Source: Thermothielavioides terrestris NRRL 8126 (Eukaryota > Ascomycota > Sordariomycetes > Sordariales > Chaetomiaceae). Taken from it: a stretch of DNA of 64,000 nt. The notes beneath the pieces are model-generated. The model did not search any database, was not told the DNA's origin, and saw only the letters and a list, made by a program, of their open reading frames with translations. Below, in pieces: positions 11,361 through 24,413 of the stretch. How positions within the stretch are numbered: the first letter of the stretch is position 1; every line of letters starts with the position of its first letter. The translations under genes were made by a program, and so were the position numbers. Where the stretch lies: NCBI RefSeq assembly GCF_000226115.1, contig NC_016458.1:1550001-1614000 (forward strand). Direction: 5' to 3'.

Positions 11361-14300
11361 TTATGACTCGTCTTCCTTTTCGCCCGCGCGCATGCGCTCG
11401 TTCCACTTGCGCTTCCCGACCCGCGTCTCGTAGTGCGGCGCGGCCGTCTTGACGTCCTGCATCATTGACTCCATGGCGTTGCGCGTCTTGTTTCTGTAGC
11501 AGTCCACTGTGCAAGAGAACATCAGCATCGTGGCGCCATCAATTGCGCCATAGTAGGGAAAGGGAAAAGGGGACGGGATGGAGACGGGTTACTCACACGC
11601 TCGCTGCAGGAACACGGTCCGCCCCGCGAACACCCGGCTCTGCAGCCAGGCCATGCGATAGCCGAGATCGTTCAGCCGCACCTCCTTGCCGCGGAACATC
11701 TTGCGCATCCTCGGGATCGCCACCTCGCCCTCGCGGCCTTCGGCCAGCGGCACCTTGACCATGGTCCGCGCGCGCGCCGAGCGGCCAGCACGTCCGGGCC
11801 TGCGGCCCTCCGTGTCGGTGGTTCCGTCGTCTTCGGTGTCGGTTAAGTCGTCGGTGAAGAAACTGCTGCCGGTCGCGCTGGGTGGCGGGCTCTGCATCTC
11901 GCGGGGGAAGTACGACCGCGGATAGACGCTGCTGCTCTTACGGAAGCTGTCCGGGATCTCGTGCGTGTCGACGCCGTCCAGCGTGACGCGCACCCGCAGC
12001 CGGCTGTTGCGATCGCTGTCCTCGACGAGGATGAACTTGCGCTTCTTGGCCTCCGGGATGTCCGGGAACAGGTCGTCGGGACCGTCATGGGCGCCGCGAG
12101 ACGAGGTTGAGCGATGGGCGGCGAGCGGGCCGGCAGCGCCATGCGAGGCGTCGCCGAGGCTGTCGTGCATGGACATGGACGAGGACGCGTGCGGCGCCCC
12201 GTGGTAGGCATCGTAGCCGGTGAAAACATGCGCGGGCCGCTCGTCCGAGCCGGGCTGCACGGGGGGCTGATGGTGGTGGTGATGATGCGACTGGTTGTCA
12301 CCATAGTTTCCTTCGCCTAGAGCAGATTGTCAGCCGGGCGGCTTTCTACCCTCGGAAACGGTCCAAACAAGAGGAGGGGTTAATGCATGTTAGGCCATGT
12401 CAACACGCGCGTCGGCTATGTCTTAAGTGTGATACTCCGTAAGAGCCAAAGCAGCGCAGCAAGAGCAGCAACTCGCAAATCTCCAAGCGGCGCAGCCAAT
12501 CAAGGGTGGTGCATATGCAGATCGCGAGCATCTCGAGGTGCCATCATCCCAGTCAGGCTCCCTGTCAAGGACACTCGGACAGAGAAATGTGGTGGTGAGG
12601 ATGTAAGGTGCTGGTTGATATGTGACGAAGCAAGTGCTGATGAATGTTGCGCTGCGGTATGCAGAGCAAGAATGCAATGCAAAAGCCGCGTTCTGCCAGC
12701 AGCCAGCCAGACGACTGAACGACGACCGAAAACCAGCAAAACCAACTAACGGCAGACGCGACTAAAGTGTAATGTACAGATCTTTCTTTTCTTTGTACCA
12801 GGTCTTTCTCCTGTTGTCGCCCCGGGTGAACGAACGGCGCTCGAAGATCGGAAAACGGTCGCGAGCCGGTATATAACAGATTGGGGGGCGTCGGCGCGAG
12901 CGAGTAATTCCCAGAGAGTTCCACACAAACATGACAACCAAAACAAGGAAAAAAAGGCAGGCGCATGTAAAAACAACAGGTGGCTCGAAGAGGTATCACA
13001 CTTAATCACAACAACAACGCGCGCGCTTTAGGCCATCTGGTGAAACATACCGACTTCGTCTCCTCCCTGAGCGCTGCCGTCCTGTTGCCCGCCGTGGTGG
13101 TGGTGCATCTGCTGCGCCATGGGGAGCCCCGGCTTGCCCATGGCCGGCGTACTGCCGGGACCCATGGGCGTCGGTGTCGTCATGCCCGTCGAGCCGGGAG
13201 CACCCGGCGCCGGGATGTGCGTTGCGTGCGGCGTGGTCGAGCCTGCCTTGCCGTTGCGGTAGTTCATCTTCGCCATACGACGGACCCGGCGACTCCTCAG
13301 GCGGGGGTCCTGGTTGCTGTTCCGCCAGCTATCCACGGCCCGCTGGATCAGGCCTCGCTTGCCCCGCAGCGGCGGGTTCAGCTGCGCGAGCGCCCACCCC
13401 ACCGTGTTGCACTCGGTCTCGTACTGCAGCCGGTTGCCGCGGTACTGCTCCTTGGGGCAGCAAGCGCGAGGGTACACGCAGTTCTCCGACTTGAACTCGG
13501 GCGTGAGCTCGTCCTGGTTCACCGACTCGACGTCGCAGCGGATCGTGTATTCCATCTTGACGCGGTCCCGCGAGTACTCGAACGCGATCCACTGCACGCC
13601 GTTCGTGTCCTGCCTCACCACCAGAGGCGTGGTCGCGGGGATCGGACCGGGGGCGGCATTCGCATTCACGCCGGAACCGGTGGTCGTGGGAGTGGAGAGC
13701 GGGGCTCCGTTTTGAGGGCTCGCTGACGATGCGCCACCCATGGCCACGGGCGCGGACGGTCCCGATATCCGATGGCCGAGGCTGTGCGTCTCGATCTTAT
13801 CCGGACGCGGGCTGACCGTCATGCCCGCCTGAGAATGCTGCGACGGGTGCTGGCTGATGGGGTGCTGGGGCGGCGTGTGCGACATCATCATGCTCGGCTG
13901 CGAGGCCATAGGCTGATGGGGCTGTTGGGCATGTTGGGCGTACGGCGACTGCGCGGCCTGGGCCGGCATGGACGAGTACTGCTGCTGGGGGGCCCCATAG
14001 TACATCTGCTGCTGGTGTAATTGCGATGGCGGCTGCGCGTACATGCTTCTCTGCTGGTCATGGCCCGAAGGCGATGCCACTGAAGCAGGCGAGTTCGACT
14101 GCGGGGTATGGTACGAGATTGGCGGATAGGGTCTCGGCATGGTCGCAGCCATCATGTCTCCCGTGTCTGCGCGCGCGCGCACGCGTCAGCTCGGTTCGTC
14201 TGCAGACGACGATGCCGGGAAATCAGAATACTCACCTGCCGTCGTGTATCCGCTAGTCGCGCCCGGCGTGCTGTACGGGCTAGGATGCGCGTAATAGGGC

Positions 14301-14506
14301 AGCGTGTGGTCTTGCGAATTGCTTGCCTGGCTCTGCTGCGGGTACGAGTACGCGCCCGAATGCTGCGCCTGTTGCTGCTGCTGCTGAGCCGGGGTCTGGC
14401 TGTGATGCTGCTGATGGACAATGCTGGAGGGCCGGGAGTGTTGCAGATGGGGGGGAAGGGGACCCTGCTGCGGGTGGGTGTGAGGCTGCATAGAGGAGAC
14501 AACCAT
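11361..14506 (-). CDS. DUF8032-type Gln/Pro-rich putative regulator
   Basis: My model has four exons on the minus strand: 14236-14506, 13051-14166, 11597-12316 and 11361-11506 (750 aa). All three junctions are GT-AG and keep frame. Residues 1-270 are Gln/Pro/His-rich with a polyGln run. About 275-395 is the conserved domain, with WIAFEYSRDRVKMEYTIRCD, a Cys cluster (CVYPRACCPKEQY) and RGLIQRAVDSWRN, matching fungal DUF8032. After a His run comes a second conserved block starting KKRKFILVED (about 552), with REMQSPPPSATGS and LNDLGYRMAWLQSRVF. It ends in DCYRNKTR and APHYETRVGKRKWNERMR. The low-complexity N-terminus and basic C-terminus suggest a nuclear regulator, but no function is established here. 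If the 734-bp intron is not spliced, translation stops eight codons later, giving a DUF8032-only protein. The alternative is two adjacent genes, with an unidentified first exon for the second. Confidence 0.72.
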
Positions 14507-17500
14507 TAGTCCTCACGTTTACAGGGTTCTCTTCGATGCAAAAACCATGCGTGTGTTCTGGTAGCGCCCGGGACGCGTCTGGGAATGTTGTGGTTTTTTG
14601 TCCCGCTGGTGCGCGTTGCAAGGACTGGGTCGCCGGGAAGTTCTGTCGGGCCCTGTAAAAAAAAGACGAGGGACCCACGGCTGAGGCGGGCTAGCCTCGG
14701 GGATTTGGGGTAGGATTTTTGTAGGACAGGGCTCCTAATCCACGCGGCACCCAAGTCGCCTGCGAGCAGAGAGAGACAATGCTACCTTATCCCCGGTGGA
14801 GCAGCGAAGGGGCTCGGAAGGGTCTCCGAGGCTTCGACACTTTCCCACTTGGGTCGTCTCCGGTCGGCGACAGCGTGGGACGACTTGGTAGTGAAGGGGA
14901 ATTACGCCACCTGCCGGTAGTAACTTTACCCCGGGCAGCGCGACAGACGGTCAAAACAAGGGCCAACTAACCGAATATGCAATGCCGCGGCGAGGGTAGA
15001 GTGTAGCGGGAAGAACAGGCCGGAGCGGGAATGGACAGGCTCAATCCCCAATCCTGACCCAGGACGGACCCGACTGTGGTTCAGTTAAGGAGGGCGGTAC
15101 TTGTGGGGACGGCGCAGTTGATGTACTTGAAGGCGACCGGGGGGTTTGCAAGGAGAGCAAAAGATAACGTGACAAACGCGTTGCAGACCGGGCGAGCAGG
15201 GGGGTGAAGAGGAAGAGCCACAATGTTATATCCCAGCACGGCCGATGGGACGCGTGCTTGTGGTGGGTTTGACACAGCGCCTCTTGGTGCTGCCCCCCGA
15301 AGCAGTGGTCCACTTGCGAACACCGAGCTGCAGAGCTGGAAGCCCGAGCCCTCAGCGAGAGAGGGAAAGAAAAACGGGTGGGGACCAGGTGTGGGTGAGC
15401 GGGGTGGGGCGCGGCGGCCAACGATGACGGGATGACCGTGTAACAGCCGCTTGGAAGGTGGCAGGGTGGGAAGAAAAACACGAGCAGGGGCGAGTTGCGT
15501 CTTAGATGAAATGGCCAATGGCATGTCGCGTGCAGAGCCATGTAGGACGACTAGAGCCCAATCGGGAATGGCCATCCGAGGCTAGCCACTGACGGCCAGG
15601 CCTCTGGGTGTTTTCCAGGCAGTGCCATCTGTCCACTCATTTGCCTGCGGTTGCAGTGCTCTCGAGCAAGGACAAGGGGCGGTGAGGGAGCGGGTCCAAT
15701 CGACTCCCAGCAACGAATCCCTGCGCCTCTGCCAGGCCTTCCCGAAAAGCAGCTCTCCCAAATCCTGCGGCCAAACCCGTGCCCCCATCCAGACTGCATC
15801 ACTTGTAACAGCTGGTTCGATGACGAGGACGGTCCAGGGATTCCTATGCGCGCGCTGCGGGTTTCACGCAGGTGTGCTGTTTGCCCAGCGCAGACCGAAG
15901 CTGTCGGGACGGCACCTGCGGCACTTGCCAGCACTTGCTTTGCGGCAGATGAGAAGACAACCAACGGAGGCGTCTGTCTGACAAAGCATGTTGGCTTGTG
16001 GATCCCGGGTAGGGGGCCTCGAAGGGCCAGCTTTTTTAGCGGCTCCACAGGCATGTGTTGGAGAAGCTAAGCTGCCCCACACAGCCCTTGGTCATCGCCG
16101 TCGGGACCCACAGACCAGACGTTGCGACTGACTCTTCGCACAGTGTCTGGCGCGGAGAAAATCAATGCTCAAACGTCTCGTGTAGTTAGAAGAAACAATC
16201 CTGCGTCATCAGAGCCGTTTCGCACAAGCACCGTCAGCTCGCCGACACTGACTCTGCGAAGAGGCAATGGTTCAGCCAGGAGATCAGAGAAACGATCACC
16301 TGATCTGATCTCCCAGTCGCTGCAACCAGGATTTTCGGTTGGTGGGGGCAAGCGCATGGGGTGGGGGCAGGCTCCCCAGCCACTTCGCCGTTGAGACCTG
16401 CCGATGTCCTCGCCGTTTGAGCAGCCATGCTGGTCCGGGTCCGCCACATGGAAGGCCTGGCCTGCAAAGCCGCGATTGGGCGAGCGCGGCGCGGAAACAG
16501 AAAGTGTGGACGATGATGTGTTTCTGCAGCCGTCCGCAGCCGACTTGGCTGATAAGCGTCTCTCTGCAATTGATTGTGGTGGGCGTGCTTTCTCCGCATA
16601 AGCAAGCCCCGCACCAGCATGGGGCAGGTAGGCCAGGCGCCCAGGTTATGCTCGATCCTTGCTCGATTGTGCAGCACACCTTGCCTTTGCACAGAGCGGA
16701 AGTGCCCTGCGCAACCCGGCACTCGCCCCCTGTCGCATGTTACCGGAGCCCCGGCTGCTGGTGAAACAGCTCCTCCCCCCTGTAATTCCCAAAGACATCG
16801 CTACCCGGACAAGGGCGTCAGGTTTTCTGGAACGATTGCGAAGCCAGCCCCTCAGGGGTTTCGCTGAACAGGGGGAAAACGGGTGGCAGCGGGACCATGA
16901 GGCTGATGTTTTCTCGAAATTCCCGTATTTGACCCTGATCTCGATCTCCGACTTCTGCAGCCACACTCGCCGGCGGACACTTGTCCCCGAGTAAACGAAA
17001 TGGGCACGCAAGCAGCTCAACGAGTCGGCAACGGGGCGGCAACTACCGCACTGCAGCGGGAGTTGTTGGATACATCACGCGGAAGTGTCGGCGATGGGTG
17101 GAGCAGCGCATAGCGACGAGGAAAAGAAAATGTGGCACTCACCGAGTCATGACCAGGCTCTTCCTTAAACTGGCGGGGCGCCTGCCGGTGTTGAGCCATG
17201 GTCCTCAGTCCCATTAGGGCGTCGCGGCGGCCGATATGATGCTATGGCTCTGAATCCGTTGCGCGTGTCAGTCAGCAAACTGAGGCCACGAAGGTCGTTT
17301 GGTAGGGGGGACTGGACGAAGGCATGTTTGATTGCGGGCTGCGAGTCGTGGAACGCGAAGCCGCGCCTTCCCAGACCGCCCAGGCATCCATCACGAGGTT
17401 GTCAGGAAACCAGGTTCCTATCCGTACCCGTACGGTACCGGGCGTGGTGCAGGGCGCGGCTAGCGTGTCGCACACATGATTCATGGACTCACAGCGAACG

Positions 17501-18943
17501 ACTCGGGATACTCTGGCGCCCGGCCGGATGCTGCACCTCCTTCAGTAAACAATTCGACGCGTCCTTTCCGGCAACGGTTCTGGCGGGAAGCTCGGTCGGC
17601 CCACGATTGTCGAGGAGTGCTGAACGCTCTGACTGCTTGGAGCGCCGCTTGGGAGAATTGAATACTGCGTGCCGGCTTCTGGGTCGTCAGTCGTCGCACT
17701 CAAAGAAAGCTGGTCGGCAAATTCAACGAAAAAAGGTCGACAAAACACGATAAAAAAAGGTGAGAAGAGGGCTTGCAGCCAAGCTTCTGTCTGCATCTGC
17801 ATCAACAAGGCCACACTGAGTTAGGTAGCAACGTCGAAATTTGCAGGCATCTCATGCGAGGGACTAGGGTGGAACATTGCCGAGATTGAAACGGGATCGC
17901 GCTGGATGTCACACCAGACCCTGGCACAATGGCCGCAGGGTGCGCAGGCTTTGCAGCGAGCTGATTCGCTCCGCCAATGCATCGTGACAGGGACAGGTGG
18001 AGAGAGCGTAGAGCATCGGTACACGTACCTTTTGGCTGACCTGGACGGTTGCCGAAAATAGACGGCTCGCGAACGCGCGCCTAGCTGGCGCGTTGCGCAG
18101 GTTAGACAAGGTGCTGTGTGAATGCGAGTGGCAGGTGCGGCCTGGTCGGGAAACGGGATGATGGGTCGGTGGATGACAATGACGGGTGGCAGGTGGCAGG
18201 TGTGCGGCGCTCGGTTAGGCTTGCTGCTGTTGGGCAAGCAAGCCACGTGCAAGGAACAACTGCAACAGACAGACCGCCAGCGTACCTCAATCGCCCTCGA
18301 AGTCGTGTCTACCGTGCAAATTGACGGCTAGTTTGCTCTTGGGTGGTAAATTAGGCGGGGCGCGAGCAGATCTCCTGTGTGATGCCCTCAGGTCAGAATT
18401 TCGGCGACGAGGTACGGATTGCAACTGCCCGAGTCTGGTTAGGCGGAGAGCATGGATGGTTGAGACGATAATGGGGAAATTTTGAGCGAGTAAAAGGCGG
18501 TGGGCCAGTCGACAAGCGCGCCAGAGGGAAGGAGACCGCAAACATGCCGTGGAAACAGGCTGCCCGTGTCAGGGACCACGAAATGACCCGTGGTGGTGGA
18601 AAGCTGAAGAAACGCCCGATGCGATATCGGATGTGGCACAAATTCAACAATGATAGACAAGGGTCGAGCTTGCCTCGGGGTTCTCGCAAAACTTCCTCTA
18701 GCGAGTAGGCTGGGCGGTGTCTCGATACCTTAATGGAAAAGAGGGCATCAGCAACCAAGGTTCACGTCGAAACAAACTGATGTACTGCGAAGTCGATGGA
18801 TGGGGCAGCTAACCGTGGCCTGCTATGCCACAGAGTCGCACGTGCAGGCAGTTAGACCGGCGCACCGCTAATTCGCTCGATCGGCCAATGCGTGTTACCG
18901 TCACCAAAGGCAAGTGCGGTTTTCGAGGTTGCAAGGTGAAGAA

Positions 18944-19361
18944 CTATGAAAGGCTGGAGGTTATAGAGGTCCCGCCAAGACTAATTTCGGCCAATTGTCG
19001 GCAATGTTTTTACAGCGTCAGTACCCCGCCAAGACCGCCAAGGGGTTTGCACTATCGCCACGGGTTAGCCACGGGTTAGTTCGCCGGGGGTGCGGGGGGC
19101 GGCGCCAGCCCCCCGCTAGTTAGAATTCGGGTTAAGGTTAGGGTAAGGGTCAAGGTTAGGGTATAGGTTAACTTCGTTTTCTTTTTTTTCGATTTGGTTG
19201 AGGTTTAGTAAAGTTGTTGCTACGAGTCTTCGCGATTGTACATGTCGATGTTGCTCTAAGTCGTCGCGGCCCCGCTTACCCCGTGGCGATTGTAAATACT
19301 TGTAAGCGGCAACCTCCGAAATTAGTCTTGGCGGGACCTCTATAACCACGACCTATGAAAG
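18944..19361 (+). mobile_element. Non-autonomous MULE-like element, copy 1 (9-bp TSD)
   Basis: A 400-bp element at 18953-19352 is flanked by the 9-bp direct repeat CTATGAAAG (18944-18952 and 19353-19361). Its ends are inverted repeats that share a perfect block of about 32 bp containing GGTTATAGAGGTCCCGCC and ending in CTAATTTCGG. The interior holds a GC-rich palindrome around GGCGCC and degenerate TTAGGG-type telomere-like words. It has no open frame. TSDs of 9-11 bp with long terminal inverted repeats are typical of Mutator-like elements. Copies 2 and 3 lie at 22025 and 56208. Confidence 0.88.
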
Positions 19362-19674
19362 TGCTTGGTACCTAGTAGCGTCGGCTTCCCGTCTTGGACC
19401 GGTTCGGATGGAAAGGCCCACTGACTGGATACTCGGTTGACAGGGATACCGGGATACGCCGCAATAGCGATGACAGCGGGAGGGGTGTAAGAGAGTCACA
19501 CGGCAGAAAGTCGAGAATCAGCACCTGGAAAGGTCCCAGGTTTACCGCCACAACCGACAAGGCATGCGACGGAGGGGAAGGGGAAGGATGACGACCCTAG
19601 TGTACAACGAGTCATGCGGACGCGACATTTCTATTTAACGGCGTGGAAGATTCCTGTAGTGTAGTCGGGTGGAA

Positions 19675-19695
19675 GTAAGGTAAGGTAAGGTAAGG
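19675..19695. repeat. GTAAG microsatellite
   Basis: Four perfect tandem GTAAG units are followed by a partial one, in intergenic DNA just downstream of transposon copy 1. Confidence 0.85.
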
Positions 19696-22015
19696 TACGT
19701 GTCTTGCACATACACAGTATACTAGCTCCGCCGCGGGGATTGCCCAACTTCACCGGGATGGGGGCCACAATCCATTCTGACCCCAGCATTTCCAGGGCCT
19801 TGTCGAAGCTAAGATCTTGGGGTGCGCAACGGTCGGTGTTGTCGATTCCGACAGGGGGAACAGGACAATCGAAAGCCCATAATCATCAGTCAACTTCCCT
19901 TGGTGCTACAAAGTCTTTCAGGATCCGGCGCACGTATCTAGTGTATCTGCACATACTCGGGCTGTCTTCTTTTGCTTCGACCCTTCAAAGCCCTTGCGTT
20001 TACTCTTATTTTCTGCGCAGCGGCTGTGTCATCATTGGATAAGTTGCAGCTGGCTCGGCGCAGGCGCACAGCGCCCAATGCACCCGACACTGATCACCTA
20101 GCGATCCCGGTCTCCCCAGCGCTGCGATTGGTACAGTACATAAGGTACGTACCTCAAGGCGAGCTTCGATTGCGGATGCGAGCCCCAGGTATAAGCTGTT
20201 TGCTTCTTCTGCGAATGCAGTGTTGGCTTCGGCGTCGAGAAGGCTGCCGTCTTAGTGTACTGGGAATCTCCGCAAAGACGGAACTCGACTGCTTGAACTG
20301 AATTCAATCGGATTCTTCAAAGGTTGCTTTCCCTCCCCTGGCGGCGTGCTGTGCTGCAACAGGGATCAATGTGGGGGCCAGCTTGAGAGACACGCTGCTG
20401 CACCCGAACACGTGAACCGGGCCTGGTCGCGTCAAGGTGTTGACAGGGTTCTCTGCAAGCAGGGGCGTTCCGGAGTTCTGGAGCTCAGGTGAGCAGGCCA
20501 GTCCCAACCGCGGAAACGTTACGGTAGTGTACATACAAGTCGCAAACGCGTCGCAGGTGTCTAATGTCATGAGAAACGTGGATGAAGCTGTTGCCGGGAA
20601 GTCAATGGACTCCGACCAGCTTGGCACCGATGGGATCAGCAGTTTGTCCTTACGCAGCACGTAGTGTATTCTCAGTTACCAATGAGTATGCTGCGAATTG
20701 AAATAGTTGTCGACCGCGCCACTGTCTTCCAGTATCGTATTATCGTAGGCATTACGTGGGGATGCCCCCTGCCCACAATGTTACCCCCATCAACCGGTGG
20801 GCCGGCCACATTCACGGCGAACCAATTGTTAAACCACAACGTGAGAAATGAAGTGGAGGGTAAGACTGGTTCGACGGCTCTATCCGCGCCTGCTGCACCA
20901 ACCATAACTTCACTCCCTACCTAGGTACCTAACATATGGAGGCCAGGCGAGGATAGCAGCCATAATGTGTTGATGTGCACATACATCATCATTCCGGTAA
21001 CGTTACCCGATTACGCCCTGGCCTGCTCGAACTTGGCGGCACCTTGCGCGCCCCGCAGAATGCGAGGTGGGGGTGCCGAATGTCATTCTCTTCGCAGTGT
21101 ACGGAATACACAGTACTTAACCTCGGGCGGTGCATTCGACAACAGTGAATCGGCGGGTGGCATTTCAATAACAGTACCTTATACCCTAAAACCGGGCTTG
21201 AGTTCCAGGTTTGCATAACATCTGCCGCGTATTCACTGCTTCAGTGTCTCGGTGGCACTTTCCCAGTTCCTCACCGCAACTGCATGACAGGTGGCAGTCA
21301 CAGGTCGGAATATGGAAGTCATTTCCGATGCGGCGCGTGATTCGCCGCCATTTCACGCTGTGCCTTTCGAGGAAACAGCTCCTACACTGCACTGTGTAGT
21401 GTCGTAGAGTGTTGATTCGGGATGCCCACCAACAACTTTCGGCAAAGCCCATCCATCTCTGCTGCAGCTCGGGTCTGCCTCGCAGCTGCACCGCAGTCCT
21501 CTTCGGCACGAAACAGGTTCAGACGCCCGACCCCCGGATAACCGATCCTCCCCAGGCAAACGAGCCGTTGCCATTCCGGACCAACCCCGTCGGCCGGGCG
21601 CTAACTGCTGAGCTGCTTCCTGACCAATGGCGGCGAGACATGAATCCTCACCGCACAAGACTCGAGAGAAACGGTCGGTGGACTCAACACGCGGTCTGTC
21701 ACTCACCGCTCCCAACAATTCCTTCTTCGACTCCTTCGAGTGCTACACTACCAGTACGGATTAGTGTATAGCAGAATCCACCACACGCCCCGCTGAGCAT
21801 CTTCAGGTATGCACACACGGCTTTCTCGGGAGTTAGTTACTGTGTACATGACATAGGAACGATTAATAATGTGCTGGGCGAGCCTTACACAGTGCGGTCC
21901 AACTCCGTACCTCCGTAGGATCGCTGGGTCTCCCTCTAAATTCGGAAAGCAAACGATTCCTTTGGCGGTTAGTTCGTTGTTGTCCTCGCTGTTCCGAAAA
22001 GCGAGAAGTCAATGT

Positions 22016-22435
22016 CGGTTCCAGGCTGGATCTTAAAGAGGTCCCGCCAAGACTAATTTCGGCCAATTGTCGGCAATGTTTTTACAGCGTCAGTACCCCG
22101 CCAAGACCGCCAAGGGGTTTGCACTATCGCCACGGGTTAGCCACGGGTTAGTTCGCCGGGGGTGCGGGGGGCGGCGCCAGCCCCCCGCTGGTTAGGGTGA
22201 GGGTTATGGTTAGGGTGAGGGTCAAGGTTAGGGTGCGGGTTAACTTCGTTTTCTTTTTTTTTCAATTTGGTTGAGGTTTCACGAAGTTGCTGCTACGAGT
22301 CTTTGCAATTCTTCGTTGTTGATGTTGCTCGAAGTCGTGGCGACCCCGCTCCCTCGCGGCAATTTGTAAATACTTGTAAGCGGCAGGTTCCGAAATTAGT
22401 CTTGGCGGGACCTCTTTAAGAATAACCGGTTCCAG
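22016..22435 (+). mobile_element. Non-autonomous MULE-like element, copy 2 (9-bp TSD)
   Basis: A 402-bp element at 22025-22426 is flanked by the 9-bp direct repeat CGGTTCCAG (22016-22024 and 22427-22435). It has the same orientation as copy 1. The terminal repeats share AGAGGTCCCGCCAAGAC, but the outermost bases differ from copies 1 and 3 (TCTTAAAGAGG instead of GGTTATAGAGG), and differ in the same way at both ends. The interior again carries GGTTAGGGT-type telomere-like words and the GC-rich palindrome. No open frame. Confidence 0.88.
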
Positions 22436-24384
22436 GCAGTGTTTGACAGCGTGTTGCCTCTGGATGCCACACTACGGGGGTTTCGCAGGCGGCGCCGGAA
22501 ATGGAAACAATCAAAACATGAAGTGAACGATCGACGGTCGGGTTCGGGAACCAAAGAGTCGCGACGACATGGCAGGCCTGCCGCGGCGACCCCCGCGCGG
22601 CAGATCTGGCCCTGCTTTCCAGGTTGACGCGCCGTCGAAGTCAATGGGTGGCCTTGCAACCCCGGGCTGGCTCGAGCTGCCGACGAAAACACAGTACGGA
22701 TACACTACCTAGGTAGCGAACGGCTCCGTGCACTAGGCGCGATAAACAGACCACACCCACAGCATCTTGCACACGTGCAGACAACTCGGGAAAGCCGGCC
22801 AAGCTATCGCGGAGGCTTCGGGACAGCAGTTCGGATAGTTACAACTACTCCTCCAAGCAGCAGAGAGAAGTTACGCAGCAGCCGCTTCCACTATTCAACA
22901 CGGGCGATGCCCAAACAGCTCGGGACAAGCTCGGATGCGAACTTTGCGCCCCCACCGAGATTCGCGGTCCGTCAATCGGAAGGCAAGCAGGTTCGCGCGC
23001 ATGCAAAGCCAGGGGGCTCGTTAGCTTCTGCGCAACTGCACTATTCCGTACGCTACGCTAGTGTAGTGTACCTTAGTGAGCGCGAGGCGAGCCAGCCTCG
23101 CAACCCACCCCTGCTCTCGTCACACCGGCTCCAATAATCGAGCCGCGATCTTTGGGAACGGGAGATGTGCCCCTGCCCCTTCAATTATCCTGGCACATGT
23201 TCCAATTCGCGATTGGAAGAAACGCATCTCTTGCGACAGGCCCGGTGCTGGTGATGCCTAGCGAGACGCAGGCTGGTTTGGCTTGCGAATACTCGTAGCT
23301 TCACTATCTCCGAGAACGCTTTCCGTCATCAACGTAGGTGACATCCCGTATCCATACCGGGCGGCAGCAAAATGCTGTTTGCTGAGTTCCTCAAAACGGC
23401 ATGGTCGCTACGCTAACGTTGGCGGGGACCAAAGTCGGGTCGGCAGCGATGGCAGAGACGTGCCATGGCCTTGTCAGCAGAGAGCGGAACCCCCTTGCCG
23501 CTGGAGCTCCCTGAATAATCCGTCTTCCCGGTCTCCACGCCAGACCGCACCTTGAACATGCAACAAAACTGTGTCTCACGAGCATAAGCCTATCTTAACC
23601 TGTGCGAAGGACGGTAGTCCATATAACCAGACGAGAGATGGTGCCCTGGCCAGAGAAATACGGGGGCAGCTATCTCCCGAGATATCCATACAAGCTCAGT
23701 CTCAATTTCTTTTTCTGGGGAAAAAAATTAATACGCTTAATATTCCACGCGCTTGAGGAAAAGGTGCAGTCGCTCATTTCACCGCAGTGGGTCCTCGGCT
23801 CATGGACATCATCAACAACAGTCAGTGCGCATGAGCTTCGTCATCAAGTTTGCGGAATTTTTGAACAGCCACCTCGTGAAGCCATTCCAAAGCAGCACTT
23901 TGCTCGTTCTGGATAAATCCCCTAAATATAGGTTCAATGGGCGGTATTTGGTGCAGACTTTGAGACACACAGTCACACCCACACGCACACCAATCTTCTC
24001 TGCGGCAAGCCGATCACATCCGTGTGTGTCGAACTCATTCCCACGTGTACGGATTAACTAAATTACAAGTTATCCCAGTGTACGGAAAACCTTACCGTGT
24101 GAAAAATTAGACTAACAAGGTGGCCTTGCCAAGGAGGGCGTTCGTGGCGTCCTCGACAAACGCGCTGTTCATCGGATCGAGAAAAAAACAAGCCGTTGAA
24201 CGGATGATCGTTGATGCTGCACGCGAACACAACGCTCAAGGATTCCCCAGGTCTGCCTGACCTGCACCATTCCCAGCCTTATGGATAGCCCGTTAAGTTA
24301 AGTTAGACAAGGCCAGGGGCCTTCGCGAGAGCCAAGAAGTGAAAAGAAAGCCCGGTCGCTGCTGGGCCGGGTTGGATTGGATCG

Positions 24385-24413
24385 TGGGGAGGGGGAGGGG
24401 GAAGGGGGGAGGG
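24385..24413 (+). repeat. G-rich tract
   Basis: Four runs of four to six guanines are separated by single or double adenines (GGGGAGGGGGAGGGGG and onward), followed by GGATGGATGGATGGG. It is a potential G-quadruplex in intergenic DNA. Confidence 0.6.

Noticed and set aside
15041..15575. Overlapping 164-166-codon minus-strand frames
   Set aside because: Two overlapping frames of similar length without motifs; more likely the long leader or promoter of the DUF8032-type gene.
18957..19348. TA or TTAA target duplication (Tc1/mariner or piggyBac type) for the 400-bp element
   Set aside because: The palindromic TTAT/ATAA near the ends is part of the inverted repeats; the true duplications further out are 9 bp and unique to each copy.
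18953..19352. Telomere-like words taken as an internal telomere or chromosome-fusion site
   Set aside because: The words lie inside a transposon copy with its own target duplication, and recur in the other two copies, so no fusion is needed.
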